Positions 16,340 to 26,010 of a stretch of 64,000 bases of DNA are shown here, one piece after another. The position numbers and the translations under genes were made by a program. A model generated the notes under the pieces. The model did no database searches and was not told the origin of the DNA. It saw only the letters and a list, made by a program, of their open reading frames with translations. Source of the DNA: Paracoccus saliphilus (GTDB lineage: Bacteria > Pseudomonadota > Alphaproteobacteria > Rhodobacterales > Rhodobacteraceae); contig NZ_CP067140.1 of NCBI RefSeq assembly GCF_028553805.1, positions 930,001-994,000 of the forward strand, written 5' to 3'. The stretch's first letter is position 1. Each line of letters opens with the position of its first letter.

Positions 16340-17835
16340 CGGGTGAAACGGTGAGTCGGGCGTCGAAGAAACTGTCGCAGCTTGGGCTGCGAGGCAGAGA
16401 CGGGCGCGATCCCGTGATTTCCGGAATTTCGGTCGATAGCCGAACGGTCAAGCCGGGGCATCTCTTTGCCGCCCTGCCGGGATCGACCGTGCATGGTGCC
16501 GAATTCATTTCCTATGCACTGCGGATGGAGGCAGGGGCCGTGCTGACCGACCGCGCCGGGGCACGGATGGCGGCCGAAGCCTTCGCTGATTGGGACGGTG
16601 CCGTGATCGTGGCCGAGGAACCGCGTGCGGCGCTTGCCGGGGCTGCGGCGCTGTGGTTCGAGGCGCAGCCCGAACATGTAGTGGCCGTCACCGGTACCTC
16701 GGGCAAGACCAGCGTGGCGACATTCACCCGCCAGATCTGGCAGGCACTGGGTTATCAGGCGATCAGCCTCGGCACCATGGGGGTCGAGGGCGATTACCAT
16801 GCCAAGCTGGCCCATACCACGCCCGAGCCGGTGACCCTGCATCGTGTCCTGTCCGAGGCGGCGGGGGCCGGCGTGACCCACGCCGCGATGGAGGCCTCCA
16901 GCCACGGCCTGGATCAGCGGCGGCTCGACGGCGTGCGGGTCGAGGCGGGCGCCTTCACCAATTTCAGCCAGGACCACCTGGACTACCACGCGGATTTCGA
17001 TGAATATTTCGCGGCCAAGGCGCTGCTCTTCAACTATATTCTCGAAGATGGCGAATCGGCGGTCATCAATATCGACAGCGAGCATGGCCGCAGGATGGCC
17101 GATATCGCCAAGGATCAGGGGCTGGCGCTGACCACGATTGGCACGGGCGATGACGCCATGCTGCGCATCCTCGGCCAACGCTACGACGCCACCGGTCAGG
17201 ATCTGCGTTTTTCCGTGATGGGACAGACCCATATGGTCCGCCTGCCGCTGATCGGCGGTTTCCAGGCCGAGAACGTGCTGGCTGCGATGGGACTCGCGTT
17301 AGCGACGGGCGGTGCGGCGGAGGCGATCATCGCGGTGCTGCCCGAGCTGCAGACCGTCCGGGGCCGGATGCAACTGGCGGCGCAGCGCGACAATGGCGCG
17401 GCGGTCTTCGTGGATTACGCCCACAAGCCCGGCGCGCTGATCGCTGCCCTGCAATCGCTGCGCCCGCATGTGATGGGCCGCATCATCGTGGTATTTGGTG
17501 CGGGCGGAGACCGCGACCGGGGCAAGCGCAAGCTCATGGGCGAGGCCGCACGGCAATATGCCGATGTGGCCATCGTCACCGATGACAATCCGCGCAGCGA
17601 GGATCCGGCCTCGATCCGCGCCGCTATCATGGAAGGGGCAGGGCCCGAGGCAACCGAGATCGGGGACCGGGCAGAGGCGATCCTGCGTGGCGTGGACGCG
17701 CTGCAACCCGGCGATGCCCTGCTGATCGCGGGCAAGGGGCACGAAACCGGCCAGATCGTGGGACAGGATGTCTATCCTTTCGATGATGCCGAGCAGGCCT
17801 CGGTCGCTGTCGCCGCGCTGGATGGCCGCATATGA
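16336..17835 (+). CDS. murE: UDP-MurNAc-L-Ala-D-Glu:meso-diaminopimelate ligase
   Basis: A 499-residue cytoplasmic Mur ligase that adds the third amino acid to the peptidoglycan stem peptide. The ATP-binding loop VTGTSGKT is at 118-125. The DNPR motif (417-420) is the signature of enzymes using meso-diaminopimelate rather than lysine. ASSHGLDQRRLDG and DYAHKPGAL are further family blocks. It overlaps ftsI and murF by four bases each. Confidence 0.97.
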   Translation: MTGETVSRASKKLSQLGLRGRDGRDPVISGISVDSRTVKPGHLFAALPGSTVHGAEFISYALRMEAGAVLTDRAGARMAAEAFADWDGAVIVAEEPRAALAGAAALWFEAQPEHVVAVTGTSGKTSVATFTRQIWQALGYQAISLGTMGVEGDYHAKLAHTTPEPVTLHRVLSEAAGAGVTHAAMEASSHGLDQRRLDGVRVEAGAFTNFSQDHLDYHADFDEYFAAKALLFNYILEDGESAVINIDSEHGRRMADIAKDQGLALTTIGTGDDAMLRILGQRYDATGQDLRFSVMGQTHMVRLPLIGGFQAENVLAAMGLALATGGAAEAIIAVLPELQTVRGRMQLAAQRDNGAAVFVDYAHKPGALIAALQSLRPHVMGRIIVVFGAGGDRDRGKRKLMGEAARQYADVAIVTDDNPRSEDPASIRAAIMEGAGPEATEIGDRAEAILRGVDALQPGDALLIAGKGHETGQIVGQDVYPFDDAEQASVAVAALDGRI

Positions 17836-19214
17836 GCCTTTGGACCGCAGTAGATGCTGCCGCCGCGACCGGTGGGCGGGCGCAGGGGAACTGGGTGGCT
17901 TCCGGTGTCTCCATCGACACGCGGACGATTCGGCCGGGCGATCTTTTCGTTGCGCTCAAGGATATCCGCGATGGCCATGATTTCGTGGCGCAGGCGCTGG
18001 AGAAGGGGGCCGCCGCCGCCCTTGTCAGCCGCATTCCCGAGGATGTGCCGCAGGATGCGCCGCTGCTCATCGTGCCCGAGATTCTGCCGGCGCTGGAGGA
18101 TCTGGGTCGTGCCGGCCGGGCGCGCATGACGGGCAAGGTCATTGCCATCACCGGCTCGGTCGGCAAGACCTCGACCAAGGACATGGCGCGGGTGGCGCTG
18201 TCCGGGCAGGGGCGAATCCATGCCGCCGAGGCCAGCTACAACAATCATTGGGGCGTGCCGCTGACCCTTGCGCGGATGCCGCGCGACAGCGATTTCGCCA
18301 TTATCGAGATTGGCATGAACCAGCCGGGCGAGATCGCGCCGCTCGCCCGGCTGGCCCGCCCGCATGTCGCCATGATCACCACGGTCGCCGCCGCGCATCT
18401 CGAGGCTTTCGGTGCCATCGAAGGCATCGCGCATGAGAAGGGCGCGATCTTTGAAGGGCTCGAGGCGATCGGCACCGCGATCATTCCCGAAGGCTTGTCC
18501 GTGACTTCGATCCTGCGCGATCACGCCGATGCGGCGGGGGCAATCCTGATGGGCTTCGGGCGCGAGGGCATGGCGCGGCTGGTACATACGAAGCCCGAGG
18601 ACGGTCAATTGAAATGCCGCGCAAGAATTGCCGCGGAAACGATTGATTTTACGCTGGAAACCACCGGCACCCATTTCGCCCTGAACGCGGTCGGCGTGCT
18701 TGCCGCGCTTGGCGCTGCCGGGGCCGATGTGAAAGAGGCGGCCCTGCGCCTCGCCGATTGGCAGCCACCCAAAGGCCGAGGCGCGGTCGAGGATCTGGGC
18801 GGCATCCACCTGATTGACGATGCGTTCAACGCCAACCCGACCTCGCTGGCGGCGGGCTTGGCGATGCTGGCCGGGTTGCAGGCGGGGCGGCGCGTGGCGA
18901 TTCTTGGCGACATGCTGGAACTTGGGCCCGACGAGATCGCACAGCACCGTGCCATGGCCGATGATCCGGCGATGGAGAAGATCGATCTGGTTCACGCCGC
19001 AGGCCCGCTGATGCGGCATCTTTACGATGCCTTGCCAGCGGGAAAACGCGGGACCTGGGCCGAGTCCTCCGCCGAACTCGCCGTGAACGCCATGGATCTG
19101 GTCGCGCCCGGCGATATCGTGCTGGTGAAGGGATCGAAATCCTCGAAAGTGTCGGCGGTGGTTGACGCGCTCCGGCAATCAGGGCAAAGGCCCACGCCGC
19201 AACAGAAGGGGTAA
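17832..19214 (+). CDS. murF: UDP-MurNAc-tripeptide:D-Ala-D-Ala ligase
   Basis: A 460-residue Mur ligase that attaches D-Ala-D-Ala to complete the UDP-MurNAc-pentapeptide. The P-loop ITGSVGKTSTK is at 107-117. YNNHWGVPLTLAR and IIEIGMNQPGEI follow in the usual order, and the C-terminal domain has LIDDAFNANPTS. It starts within the murE stop and ends three bases before mraY. Confidence 0.97.
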   Translation: MSLWTAVDAAAATGGRAQGNWVASGVSIDTRTIRPGDLFVALKDIRDGHDFVAQALEKGAAAALVSRIPEDVPQDAPLLIVPEILPALEDLGRAGRARMTGKVIAITGSVGKTSTKDMARVALSGQGRIHAAEASYNNHWGVPLTLARMPRDSDFAIIEIGMNQPGEIAPLARLARPHVAMITTVAAAHLEAFGAIEGIAHEKGAIFEGLEAIGTAIIPEGLSVTSILRDHADAAGAILMGFGREGMARLVHTKPEDGQLKCRARIAAETIDFTLETTGTHFALNAVGVLAALGAAGADVKEAALRLADWQPPKGRGAVEDLGGIHLIDDAFNANPTSLAAGLAMLAGLQAGRRVAILGDMLELGPDEIAQHRAMADDPAMEKIDLVHAAGPLMRHLYDALPAGKRGTWAESSAELAVNAMDLVAPGDIVLVKGSKSSKVSAVVDALRQSGQRPTPQQKG

Positions 19215-19217
19215 GCG

Positions 19218-20300
19218 ATGCTCTATTGGTTGAGCAGTTTTTCCGAAGGGGGCGACCTCTTCAACTTGTTTCGATATATTACATTTCGCGCCGGCGCCGC
19301 CTTCTTCACTGCGCTGATTTTCGGCTTCATCTTCGGCAGCCCGCTGATCAGCTATCTGCGGAAGGTCCAGAAAAAGGGCCAGCCGATCCGCGATGACGGC
19401 CCGGAAGGGCATCTGGTCAAGGCCGGGACACCCACAATGGGCGGTATCCTGATCCTCGCGGCGCTGTTCGTCTCGACCCTGCTCTGGGCGCGGCTGGACA
19501 ATGGTTATGTCTGGATCGTGCTGCTGGTGACGGCGGGTTACGCCGCCATCGGTTTTGCCGATGATTACGCCAAGGTCAGCAAGAACAATACCAAGGGCGT
19601 GTCTGGGCGGCTGCGGATGGGGCTGGGGCTGGCGCTGGCCTTCATCGCCTCGGCCTGGGCCATGTGGCTGCATCCGGCCGAACTGAGCGGGCAACTCGCC
19701 ATGCCGGTCTTCAAGGATGCGCTCATCAATCTCGGCCTGCTGTTCATCCCCTTCGGCATGATCGTGATCGTCGGCGCCGCCAACGCGGTGAACCTGACCG
19801 ACGGGCTGGACGGCCTGGCCATCATGCCGGTGATGATCGCTGCCGGAACCCTGGGCGTGATCGCCTATACCGTCGGGCGGGTGGACTTTACCGAATATCT
19901 CGGTGTGCACCAGGTGCCGGGAACGGGCGAGATCTTGATCTTTGTCGCTGCCCTGATCGGCGGAGGCTTGGGTTTCCTGTGGTACAACGCCCCACCCGCC
20001 GCCGTCTTCATGGGCGATACTGGCTCGCTTGCCCTGGGCGGTTCGCTCGGTGCCATCGCCGTCGTCACCAAGCACGAGATCGTGCTGGCCATTGTCGGCG
20101 GGCTCTTCGTGGTCGAAGCGCTCAGCGTCATCATCCAGGTGCTCTATTTCAAGCGCACCGGCAAGCGCGTCTTCCTGATGGCGCCGATCCATCACCATTT
20201 CGAGAAGAAAGGCTGGGGAGAGGCGCAGATCGTGATCCGCTTCTGGATCATCGCGCTGGTGCTTGCCTTGATCGGACTGGCGACGCTCAAGCTGCGCTGA
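19218..20300 (+). CDS. mraY: Phospho-MurNAc-pentapeptide transferase MraY
   Basis: A 360-residue polytopic inner-membrane enzyme with about ten transmembrane segments; it transfers phospho-MurNAc-pentapeptide to undecaprenyl phosphate to make lipid I. The motifs [26 protein letters not shown] and the loop [13 protein letters not shown] with its catalytic histidines are all present. A GAAGGGG ribosome-binding site precedes the ATG. A repeat hairpin separates it from murD. Confidence 0.97.
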   Translation: MLYWLSSFSEGGDLFNLFRYITFRAGAAFFTALIFGFIFGSPLISYLRKVQKKGQPIRDDGPEGHLVKAGTPTMGGILILAALFVSTLLWARLDNGYVWIVLLVTAGYAAIGFADDYAKVSKNNTKGVSGRLRMGLGLALAFIASAWAMWLHPAELSGQLAMPVFKDALINLGLLFIPFGMIVIVGAANAVNLTDGLDGLAIMPVMIAAGTLGVIAYTVGRVDFTEYLGVHQVPGTGEILIFVAALIGGGLGFLWYNAPPAAVFMGDTGSLALGGSLGAIAVVTKHEIVLAIVGGLFVVEALSVIIQVLYFKRTGKRVFLMAPIHHHFEKKGWGEAQIVIRFWIIALVLALIGLATLKLR

Positions 20301-20304
20301 TACG

Positions 20305-20362
20305 CTTCTTCTTCATGTAAATATCCTCTGGGGGTCCGGGGGGCGAAGCGCCCCCGGCCCGA
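20305..20362 (+). repeat. Intergenic repeat element with GC-rich hairpin, copy 1
   Basis: A CTTCTTCTTCATGTAAATATCC segment (20305-20326) leads into a hairpin CCGGGGGGCG/CGCCCCCGG (20336-20357, one bulge). The same block recurs at 22265-22312 and, without the hairpin, at 29937-29958. It lies between mraY and murD inside an otherwise tightly packed operon. It could act as an mRNA stabiliser or partial terminator; there is no T-run. Confidence 0.7.
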
Positions 20363-20382
20363 GGGCTGAAAAGGTGCAAGTA

Positions 20383-21786
20383 ATGATCCCTGTCCAAGGC
20401 GTAGAAGATCAGACCGTCGCCGTCCTCGGGCTTGGCCGCTCGGGCAAGGCGACCGCCGCGGCCTTGCAGGCGGGCGGGGCGAATGTCATCGCGTGGGACG
20501 ACAGCGTGGATACTCGTGAGGCGGCCGAGGCCGAAGGGTTGCACATCGCCGATCTGACCAGGGACGAGGCATGGCATGGCGTCACCATGCTGGTCACCTC
20601 TCCCGGCATTTCGCATCTATACCCCAACCCTCACCCGGTGATCGCCAGGGCCTATGCGCTTGGAATCCCGGTGGATAACGACATCGGCCTGTTCTTTCGC
20701 AGTTACGCCGAGGCCAGTTGGGCCGAATTCGATCGTTCGCCCAAGGTGATCGCGGTGACGGGGTCGAACGGCAAATCCACCACCACGGCGCTGATCCACC
20801 ATATCCTCGAGGAATGCGGTCGGCCCAGCCAGATGGGGGGCAATATCGGCACCGGGGTGCTTTCGCTGGAACCCGCGCAGGATGGCGAAGTCGTGGTGAT
20901 CGAGCTATCGAGCTATCAGACCGAGCTGGCGCGGGCGCTGACGCCGGATGTTGCCGTGTTCACCAATCTGACGCCGGATCACCTGGACCGTCATGGCGGG
21001 ACGGGCGGCTATTTCGCAGCGAAACGCCGCCTTTTCGCGGAAGGCGGGCCGGACCGCGCGGTGATCGGCATCGACGAGGCCGAGGGACTGTATCTTGCCG
21101 GACAATTGGCGACGGCGCCTTCGGATGACCGGGTGATCCGGGTTTCGGCCGGGCAAAAGCTGGATCGCGCGGCGTGGTCGGTCTTTGTGCGCAAGGGGTT
21201 CCTGGCCGAGTATCGCAAGGGGCGGCAGGTGGCATCGATCGATCTGCGCGGGATCGCGGGCCTGCCCGGTGCGCATAATCACCAGAATGCCTGCGCCGCC
21301 TATGCGGCCTGCCGGGCGGTGGGGCTGGCCCCGCGCGAGATAGAGGCGGCCTTCCACAGTTTTGCCGGTTTGCCGCATCGCAGCCAATTGGTGGCCGAGA
21401 TCGATGGCGTCCGCTATGTCAATGATTCCAAGGCAACAAATGTCGATGCTGCCGCCAAGGCGCTGCAGGCGTTCGAGCGTATCCGCTGGATCGCCGGGGG
21501 GCTTGGCAAGGATGGCGGGATCGCCGCGCTGACCCCTTATCTGGAGCATGTGAGCAAGGCTTATCTGATCGGCCACTCGGCGCGGGATTTCGCGCTGGAG
21601 ATCGGCCAGACGCCGCATGAGATCTCGGAGACGATGGAGCAGGCGGTCGCGAAGGCTCATGCCGAGGCCGAACCGGGCGAGACGGTGCTGCTTGCGCCGG
21701 CCGCTGCAAGCTTCGATCAGTATCCGAATTTCGAGAAACGGGGCGAGCATTTCACCGCGCTGGTCGAGGGGCTGAAAGCGCGCTGA
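20383..21786 (+). CDS. murD: UDP-MurNAc-L-alanine:D-glutamate ligase
   Basis: A 467-residue cytoplasmic ligase adding D-glutamate to UDP-MurNAc-L-Ala. N-terminal GLGRSG, the P-loop VTGSNGKST (125-133), GGNIGTG, and NDSKATN are diagnostic. The ATG at 20383 is preferred over an in-frame GTG at 20374: it gives the usual MIPVQG start and places AAAAGG eight bases upstream. It is the last dcw gene here; ftsW, murG, murC, murB, ddl, ftsQ, ftsA and ftsZ do not follow in the next 42 kb. Confidence 0.96.
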   Translation: MIPVQGVEDQTVAVLGLGRSGKATAAALQAGGANVIAWDDSVDTREAAEAEGLHIADLTRDEAWHGVTMLVTSPGISHLYPNPHPVIARAYALGIPVDNDIGLFFRSYAEASWAEFDRSPKVIAVTGSNGKSTTTALIHHILEECGRPSQMGGNIGTGVLSLEPAQDGEVVVIELSSYQTELARALTPDVAVFTNLTPDHLDRHGGTGGYFAAKRRLFAEGGPDRAVIGIDEAEGLYLAGQLATAPSDDRVIRVSAGQKLDRAAWSVFVRKGFLAEYRKGRQVASIDLRGIAGLPGAHNHQNACAAYAACRAVGLAPREIEAAFHSFAGLPHRSQLVAEIDGVRYVNDSKATNVDAAAKALQAFERIRWIAGGLGKDGGIAALTPYLEHVSKAYLIGHSARDFALEIGQTPHEISETMEQAVAKAHAEAEPGETVLLAPAAASFDQYPNFEKRGEHFTALVEGLKAR

Positions 21787-21907
21787 ACCGGCGGGTTTCA
21801 CGAACGGCCGTGGGTGTTGCGCAACAGTAGCGTGCGTTGCTAGGACAAAACTGTCGCATGCGCGGGTTTCCGGGCCAGCAAATGCTGGGCTTTGGGCTGT
21901 GACATGC

Positions 21908-21951
21908 GTACACCGAGCGTGCACAACCTGTACACAGAGTGTACACCGCTT
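21908..21951 (+). repeat. Four phased 11-bp repeats (GTACAC box array)
   Basis: GTACAC or GTGCAC occurs at 21908, 21919, 21930 and 21941, an exact 11-bp period, so all boxes lie on one face of the helix. The last two also form a perfect inverted repeat GTACAC-AGA-GTGTAC (21930-21944). The arrangement resembles a regulator array or iteron-like block. No gene starts close by on either strand. Confidence 0.75.
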
Positions 21952-22264
21952 TTGCGCAAATGCCGCTATGAGGTGACAGATTCTGCCACGCGAGCCGATA
22001 TTTGTGCCAAACGTGCCCCTTTCCGCTCTGCCGATCCTGACGGGAGGGATGGCGGGTTATACGCCCGCCCGTGTCGCTGAAGCAGCCCTTCGAGCGAACT
22101 GCGGTGAGTGACGGCATCGACCCGGCTGCTGCGCATCCATGAGCGAGTTCACATAGTGGCGAACCATGGTGAGTATCGAGGCCGCGAGTGAAACCCTGGC
22201 CAGAAAACAGCGGCTTTCTTAAGTAACTAGCTCAATTTGCGCTTGATCGAACTCACTTTCCCCG

Positions 22265-22312
22265 CTTCTTCTTCACCCAAATATCCCGGGGGTCCGGGGG
22301 CAGCGCCCCCGG
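22265..22312 (+). repeat. Intergenic repeat element with GC-rich hairpin, copy 2
   Basis: A CTTCTTCTTCACCCAAATATCC segment (22265-22286) is followed by a perfect hairpin CCGGGGGC/GCCCCCGG (22294-22301 with 22305-22312). It matches copy 1 between mraY and murD in order and spacing. Confidence 0.7.
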
Positions 22313-22641
22313 CCACCGCGGGACGCAATTCGGAACCGAGCCTGATTAAACGCAAACTGCTCTAACCCACTGTCTCGTGAATTTTTATGGCCATGCTTCT
22401 CATTGAGGCATTGAGGCTGCGAAGATGTTTGTGACCATTGGTCAGTGGCGCAGTGCTTCTGTTCCTGTCGGCGCCTTGTTGTTTCCGCTCGCGGCTTTCC
22501 TATTAGTTTTTCTAAACGGAGCTGCAAGAAATGATATTTTGACGCTCCATTTTGATCGTCATACACGAGATTAATACAGTTTTTCTCATGGTTCTGGGGC
22601 GATATGCATCGCGCCCGGCCAAACGCAAGGCAAGGATGATT

Positions 22642-23802
22642 ATGACCAGCGTTCGACTTTTCGGTTTCGCGGCTGCGATGCTCGCCGCCCCGGCTTATGC
22701 TCAGGGACTGACCGATCAGAAATTCCAGGAGATCAGCGAGAGGATCTTTCGCCCGGTCATTGAGGAATTTGACATTCCCGGCATCGCGATCGGTGTCACG
22801 TTCAAGGGAGAGTCCTATGTCTTCACGGATGGCTTGGCCGATCGCGCGGCGTCGCGCCCGGTAGACCCGGACACGATCTTCGAGCTTGGGTCGAATAGCA
22901 AGTTGTTCAACGTCGCGCTCGCCGCTCTGGGGGAAGAGCAAGGTTTGCTGTCGTTGCAGGACCCTGTATCCGCGAAGCTTCCTTCGCTAGCAGGCAGTGC
23001 TTTCGACAAGATCTCGCTTTATGATCTGGCTGCCCATGCTACCGGAGGCCTGCCCTTACAGGTTCCGGATGACATATCCGACAATCAGGAGTTGATGACA
23101 TATCTCGCAGCCTGGATGCCCGATGGAGTCACGAAATCTCTTCGCTCCTACTCTAACGTCAGTATTGGTCTGCTCGGCCTGATCACCGGAGAGCAGTTCG
23201 GAAAATCATACAAAGACGCCCTCAAAGAGGACCTGCTGCCCGGTCTTGGCCTCGACAGCACCTTCATCACCGTGCCGGAAGCTGCAATGGGGCGTTATGC
23301 CTTCGGCTATTCGCGAACCGATGACAGCCCGATCCGGGTAAATCCCGGTATGCTTGATGCCGAAGCCTATGGTATCAAGTCCACGGTTTCTGACATGATC
23401 CGGTTCCTTGACGCTCACCTCGGAAATCTCACGCTTGATGACGAAATAACAGCGGCATTGGCCAGGACGCGGGTGTCCGAATTCGATACCGTCCACTATG
23501 CTCAGGCCATGATTTGGGAGGGGTATCCGTGGCCGGTGAATACTTCTGAACTTGCAGCGGGCAATTCGGCAGAAATGGTCATGACGCCGCAACCGATGAC
23601 GCATCGTGCAGCGAAAGCCCTGGACGGCGAGGTCTTCCTCAACAAGACCGGGGCAACCAACGGATTCGGTTCCTATGTCGCGATGATACCATCCGAGCAG
23701 ATAGGCGTCGTCGTCCTAGCCAACCGGAACTATCCCAACCCTGTCAGAGCGGACGCAACAGTTGAACTGCTTCACCAGCTTTTGGAAGAGGGTGACGAGT
23801 AG
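22642..23802 (+). CDS. Class C beta-lactamase-like serine hydrolase
   Basis: A 386-residue periplasmic protein with a signal peptide (cleavage after APAYA, about residue 20). The AmpC motif set is complete: Ser84-x-x-Lys87 in LGSNSKLF, Tyr170-Ser-Asn172 (YSNVSIGLLG), and Lys335-Thr-Gly (LNKTGATNGFGSYVA). These match class C enzymes more than DD-peptidases or esterases, but substrate is not proven. Start 22642 has AAGG six bases upstream; 22636 is an alternative. Its weaker GC bias and place in the broken dcw cluster suggest acquisition. No ampR regulator is adjacent. Confidence 0.8.
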   Translation: MTSVRLFGFAAAMLAAPAYAQGLTDQKFQEISERIFRPVIEEFDIPGIAIGVTFKGESYVFTDGLADRAASRPVDPDTIFELGSNSKLFNVALAALGEEQGLLSLQDPVSAKLPSLAGSAFDKISLYDLAAHATGGLPLQVPDDISDNQELMTYLAAWMPDGVTKSLRSYSNVSIGLLGLITGEQFGKSYKDALKEDLLPGLGLDSTFITVPEAAMGRYAFGYSRTDDSPIRVNPGMLDAEAYGIKSTVSDMIRFLDAHLGNLTLDDEITAALARTRVSEFDTVHYAQAMIWEGYPWPVNTSELAAGNSAEMVMTPQPMTHRAAKALDGEVFLNKTGATNGFGSYVAMIPSEQIGVVVLANRNYPNPVRADATVELLHQLLEEGDE

Positions 23803-23897
23803 TCGGCAAATCATGGTGCGGCTGACGGCTGCATTAACCTGTATGGCCGCCACTCGGGCAGCGCATTGTTTGGCCGCAAAACAGCACAAACTCAGGT

Positions 23898-23925
23898 AAC
23901 AGAGGCAGAACCATCTGCCTCTGTT
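23898..23925. terminator. Hairpin between convergent bla-like gene and ecm
   Basis: A perfect 12-bp inverted repeat (AACAGAGGCAGA with TCTGCCTCTGTT) around an ACCA loop lies ten bases past the ecm stop. No U-run follows on either strand, so termination efficiency is uncertain. It probably separates the converging transcripts. Confidence 0.5.
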
Positions 23926-23934
23926 CAGGGCAGG

Positions 23935-25893
23935 TCACGCCGCGGCCGCTCCGGGTTCTACCAAGGCCACGATATCCATCATGATCCTGTTGAGCTGGAA
24001 ATCCTTGGGCGTATAGACCCGCGCCACGCCCATGGCGAGCAGGCGCTGCGCATCCTCTTCGGGGATGATGCCGCCGGCGATGACGGGAATATGGCCCAGC
24101 CCGGCATCACGCATCCGCTCGACCAGTTCCTCGATCAGGGGGATGTGGCTGCCCGACAGGATGGACAGGCCGACGACATGGGCCTCTTCCTCGCGGGCCC
24201 GGGTCACGATCTGTTCGGGGGTCAGGCGAATGCCTTCATAGGTGATGTCCATGCCGCAATCGCGGGCGCGGAAGGCGATCTGTTCGGCGCCGTTGGAATG
24301 TCCGTCCAGCCCCGGCTTGCCGACCACGAATTTCAGCCGCCGCCCCAAGCGGGTGCTGACCGCATCCACCGCCTCGCGGATCTCCTCCAGCCCCTCGGTC
24401 CGGTTCGAGGGCGAGGCCGACACGCCGGTTGGACCGCGATACTCGCCATGGACCGAGCGCATCACACCGGCCCATTCGCCGGTCGTGACCCCGGCCTTCG
24501 CCGCCGCGATGGAAGGAGGCATGATATTGTCGCCATTCTGCGCGGCCTCGCGCAGCGCGGTCAGTGCGGCGCGGGCGGCATCCTCGTCGCGGTTCTTGCG
24601 CCATTCGTTCAGGCGGGCGATCTGGTCCTGCTCGACCTCGGGATCGACGACAAGGATGCCGCCTTCTCCGGCGGTCAGCGGTGAGGGCTCCCCCTGTTCC
24701 CAACGGTTCACGCCGACCACCACGGTTTCGTTCGATTCGATCTTGCCGAACCGCTCGGCATTCGATTCGACCAGCCGGGACTTCATATAGTCGATGGATG
24801 CGATCGCCCCGCCCATCTCGTCCAGCAGCTTCAACTCGTCGCGTGCGCCCGCCTTGAGTTCCTCGACCTTGGCGGCGATGACCGGATTGCCGTCGAACAG
24901 GTCGCCATATTCCAGAAGGTCGGTCTCATAGGCGACGATCTGCTGCATCCGCAGCGACCATTGCTGATCCCATGGCCGGGGCAGGCCGAGCGCCTCGTTC
25001 CATGCGGGAAGCTGCACCGCCCGCGCCCGCGCGTTTTTCGACAAGGTCACCGCCAGCATTTCCAGCAGGATGCGGTAGACGTTGTTTTCCGGCTGCTGTT
25101 CGGTCAGGCCAAGGCTGTTCACCTGTACGCCATAACGGAAACGCCGGTATTTCGGATCCTCGATGCCGTAGCGGGTGGCGGTGATCTCGTCCCACAGTTC
25201 GGTGAAGGCGCGCATCTTGCACATCTCGGTGACGAAACGGATGCCCGCATTCACGAAAAAGCTGATCCGCCCTGCCATCGCCGGGAAATCTTCGGCGGGA
25301 ACCTTGCCCTTCAGGTCGTCCAGCACCGCGATCCCGGTGGCCAGCGCATAGGCCAGTTCCTGCTGCGGCGTCGCCCCTGCCTCTTGCAGGTGGTAGGAGC
25401 AGACATTCATCGGGTTCCATTTCGGCAGGCTCTTCGCGGTGAAGGCGGCCACGTCGGTAATCATCCGCAACGAGGGCTTGGGCGGGCAGATATAGGTCCC
25501 GCGCGAGAGATATTCCTTGATGATATCGTTCTGCACCGTGCCCTGCAGTTTCGCGACATCTGCCCCCTGTTCCTCGGCCACGGCGATATAGAGCGACAGC
25601 AGCCAGGGCGCCGTCGCGTTGATGGTCATCGAGGTATTCATCTGCTCCAACGGGATCTGGTCGAACAGCGTCCGCATGTCGCCCAGGTGGCAGACCGGCA
25701 CGCCGACCTTGCCGACCTCGCCCCGCGCCAGCACATGATCGCTGTCATAGCCGGTCTGCGTGGGCAGGTCGAAAGCCACCGACAAGCCCGTCTGTCCCTT
25801 GGCCAGGTTGCCCCGGTACAGCGCGTTCGACTTTTCAGCCGTGGAATGGCCCGCATAGGTGCGGAACAGCCAGGGTTTGTCCTTCTCGGCCAT
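23935..25893 (-). CDS. ecm: Ethylmalonyl-CoA mutase (MeaA-like)
   Basis: A 652-residue coenzyme B12-dependent mutase converting ethylmalonyl-CoA to methylsuccinyl-CoA in the ethylmalonyl-CoA pathway. The mutase barrel (AFDLPTQTGYDSDH, SMTINATAPW, GTVQNDIIKEY) is followed by a B12-binding domain whose DxHxxG motif includes His532 (GLDGHSNGAEQ). The single-chain form and the nearby ccr favour Ecm over methylmalonyl-CoA mutase. The start at 25893 has GAGG seven bases upstream. It is transcribed downstream of the carbonic anhydrase gene. Confidence 0.9.
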   Translation of the reverse strand: MAEKDKPWLFRTYAGHSTAEKSNALYRGNLAKGQTGLSVAFDLPTQTGYDSDHVLARGEVGKVGVPVCHLGDMRTLFDQIPLEQMNTSMTINATAPWLLSLYIAVAEEQGADVAKLQGTVQNDIIKEYLSRGTYICPPKPSLRMITDVAAFTAKSLPKWNPMNVCSYHLQEAGATPQQELAYALATGIAVLDDLKGKVPAEDFPAMAGRISFFVNAGIRFVTEMCKMRAFTELWDEITATRYGIEDPKYRRFRYGVQVNSLGLTEQQPENNVYRILLEMLAVTLSKNARARAVQLPAWNEALGLPRPWDQQWSLRMQQIVAYETDLLEYGDLFDGNPVIAAKVEELKAGARDELKLLDEMGGAIASIDYMKSRLVESNAERFGKIESNETVVVGVNRWEQGEPSPLTAGEGGILVVDPEVEQDQIARLNEWRKNRDEDAARAALTALREAAQNGDNIMPPSIAAAKAGVTTGEWAGVMRSVHGEYRGPTGVSASPSNRTEGLEEIREAVDAVSTRLGRRLKFVVGKPGLDGHSNGAEQIAFRARDCGMDITYEGIRLTPEQIVTRAREEEAHVVGLSILSGSHIPLIEELVERMRDAGLGHIPVIAGGIIPEEDAQRLLAMGVARVYTPKDFQLNRIMMDIVALVEPGAAAA

Positions 25894-26010
25894 GATGGTG
25901 CCTCGCAACAATCTTTCTGTCTGTGTTCAGATACAGAAACATTCATGCGCCGTCAATTCGCCGCGCCGCAGAAATTCGTGGCGATGCGGTTGCACCGCCA
26001 CATTTGCGCC

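Larger units (their letters stand above)
21787..22641 (+). other. Non-coding gap after murD with repeats
   Basis: This 855-base gap sits where ftsW would be expected. It holds two 10-bp palindromes (GTTGCGCAAC 21816-21825 and TTTGCGCAAA 21951-21960), a 4 x 11-bp repeat between them, and repeat element copy 2. An AT-richer stretch (22320-22640) runs into the next gene. No ORF in it has protein-like composition or a ribosome-binding site. Confidence 0.6.

Noticed and set aside
21795..21810. parS site (GTTTCAC half)
   Set aside because: Only the left half of the parS palindrome is present; the right half does not match.
22273..22941. Minus-strand ORF of 222 codons opposite the beta-lactamase-like gene
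   Set aside because: It spans an intergenic repeat and the signal-peptide region of a clear gene and has no family resemblance.
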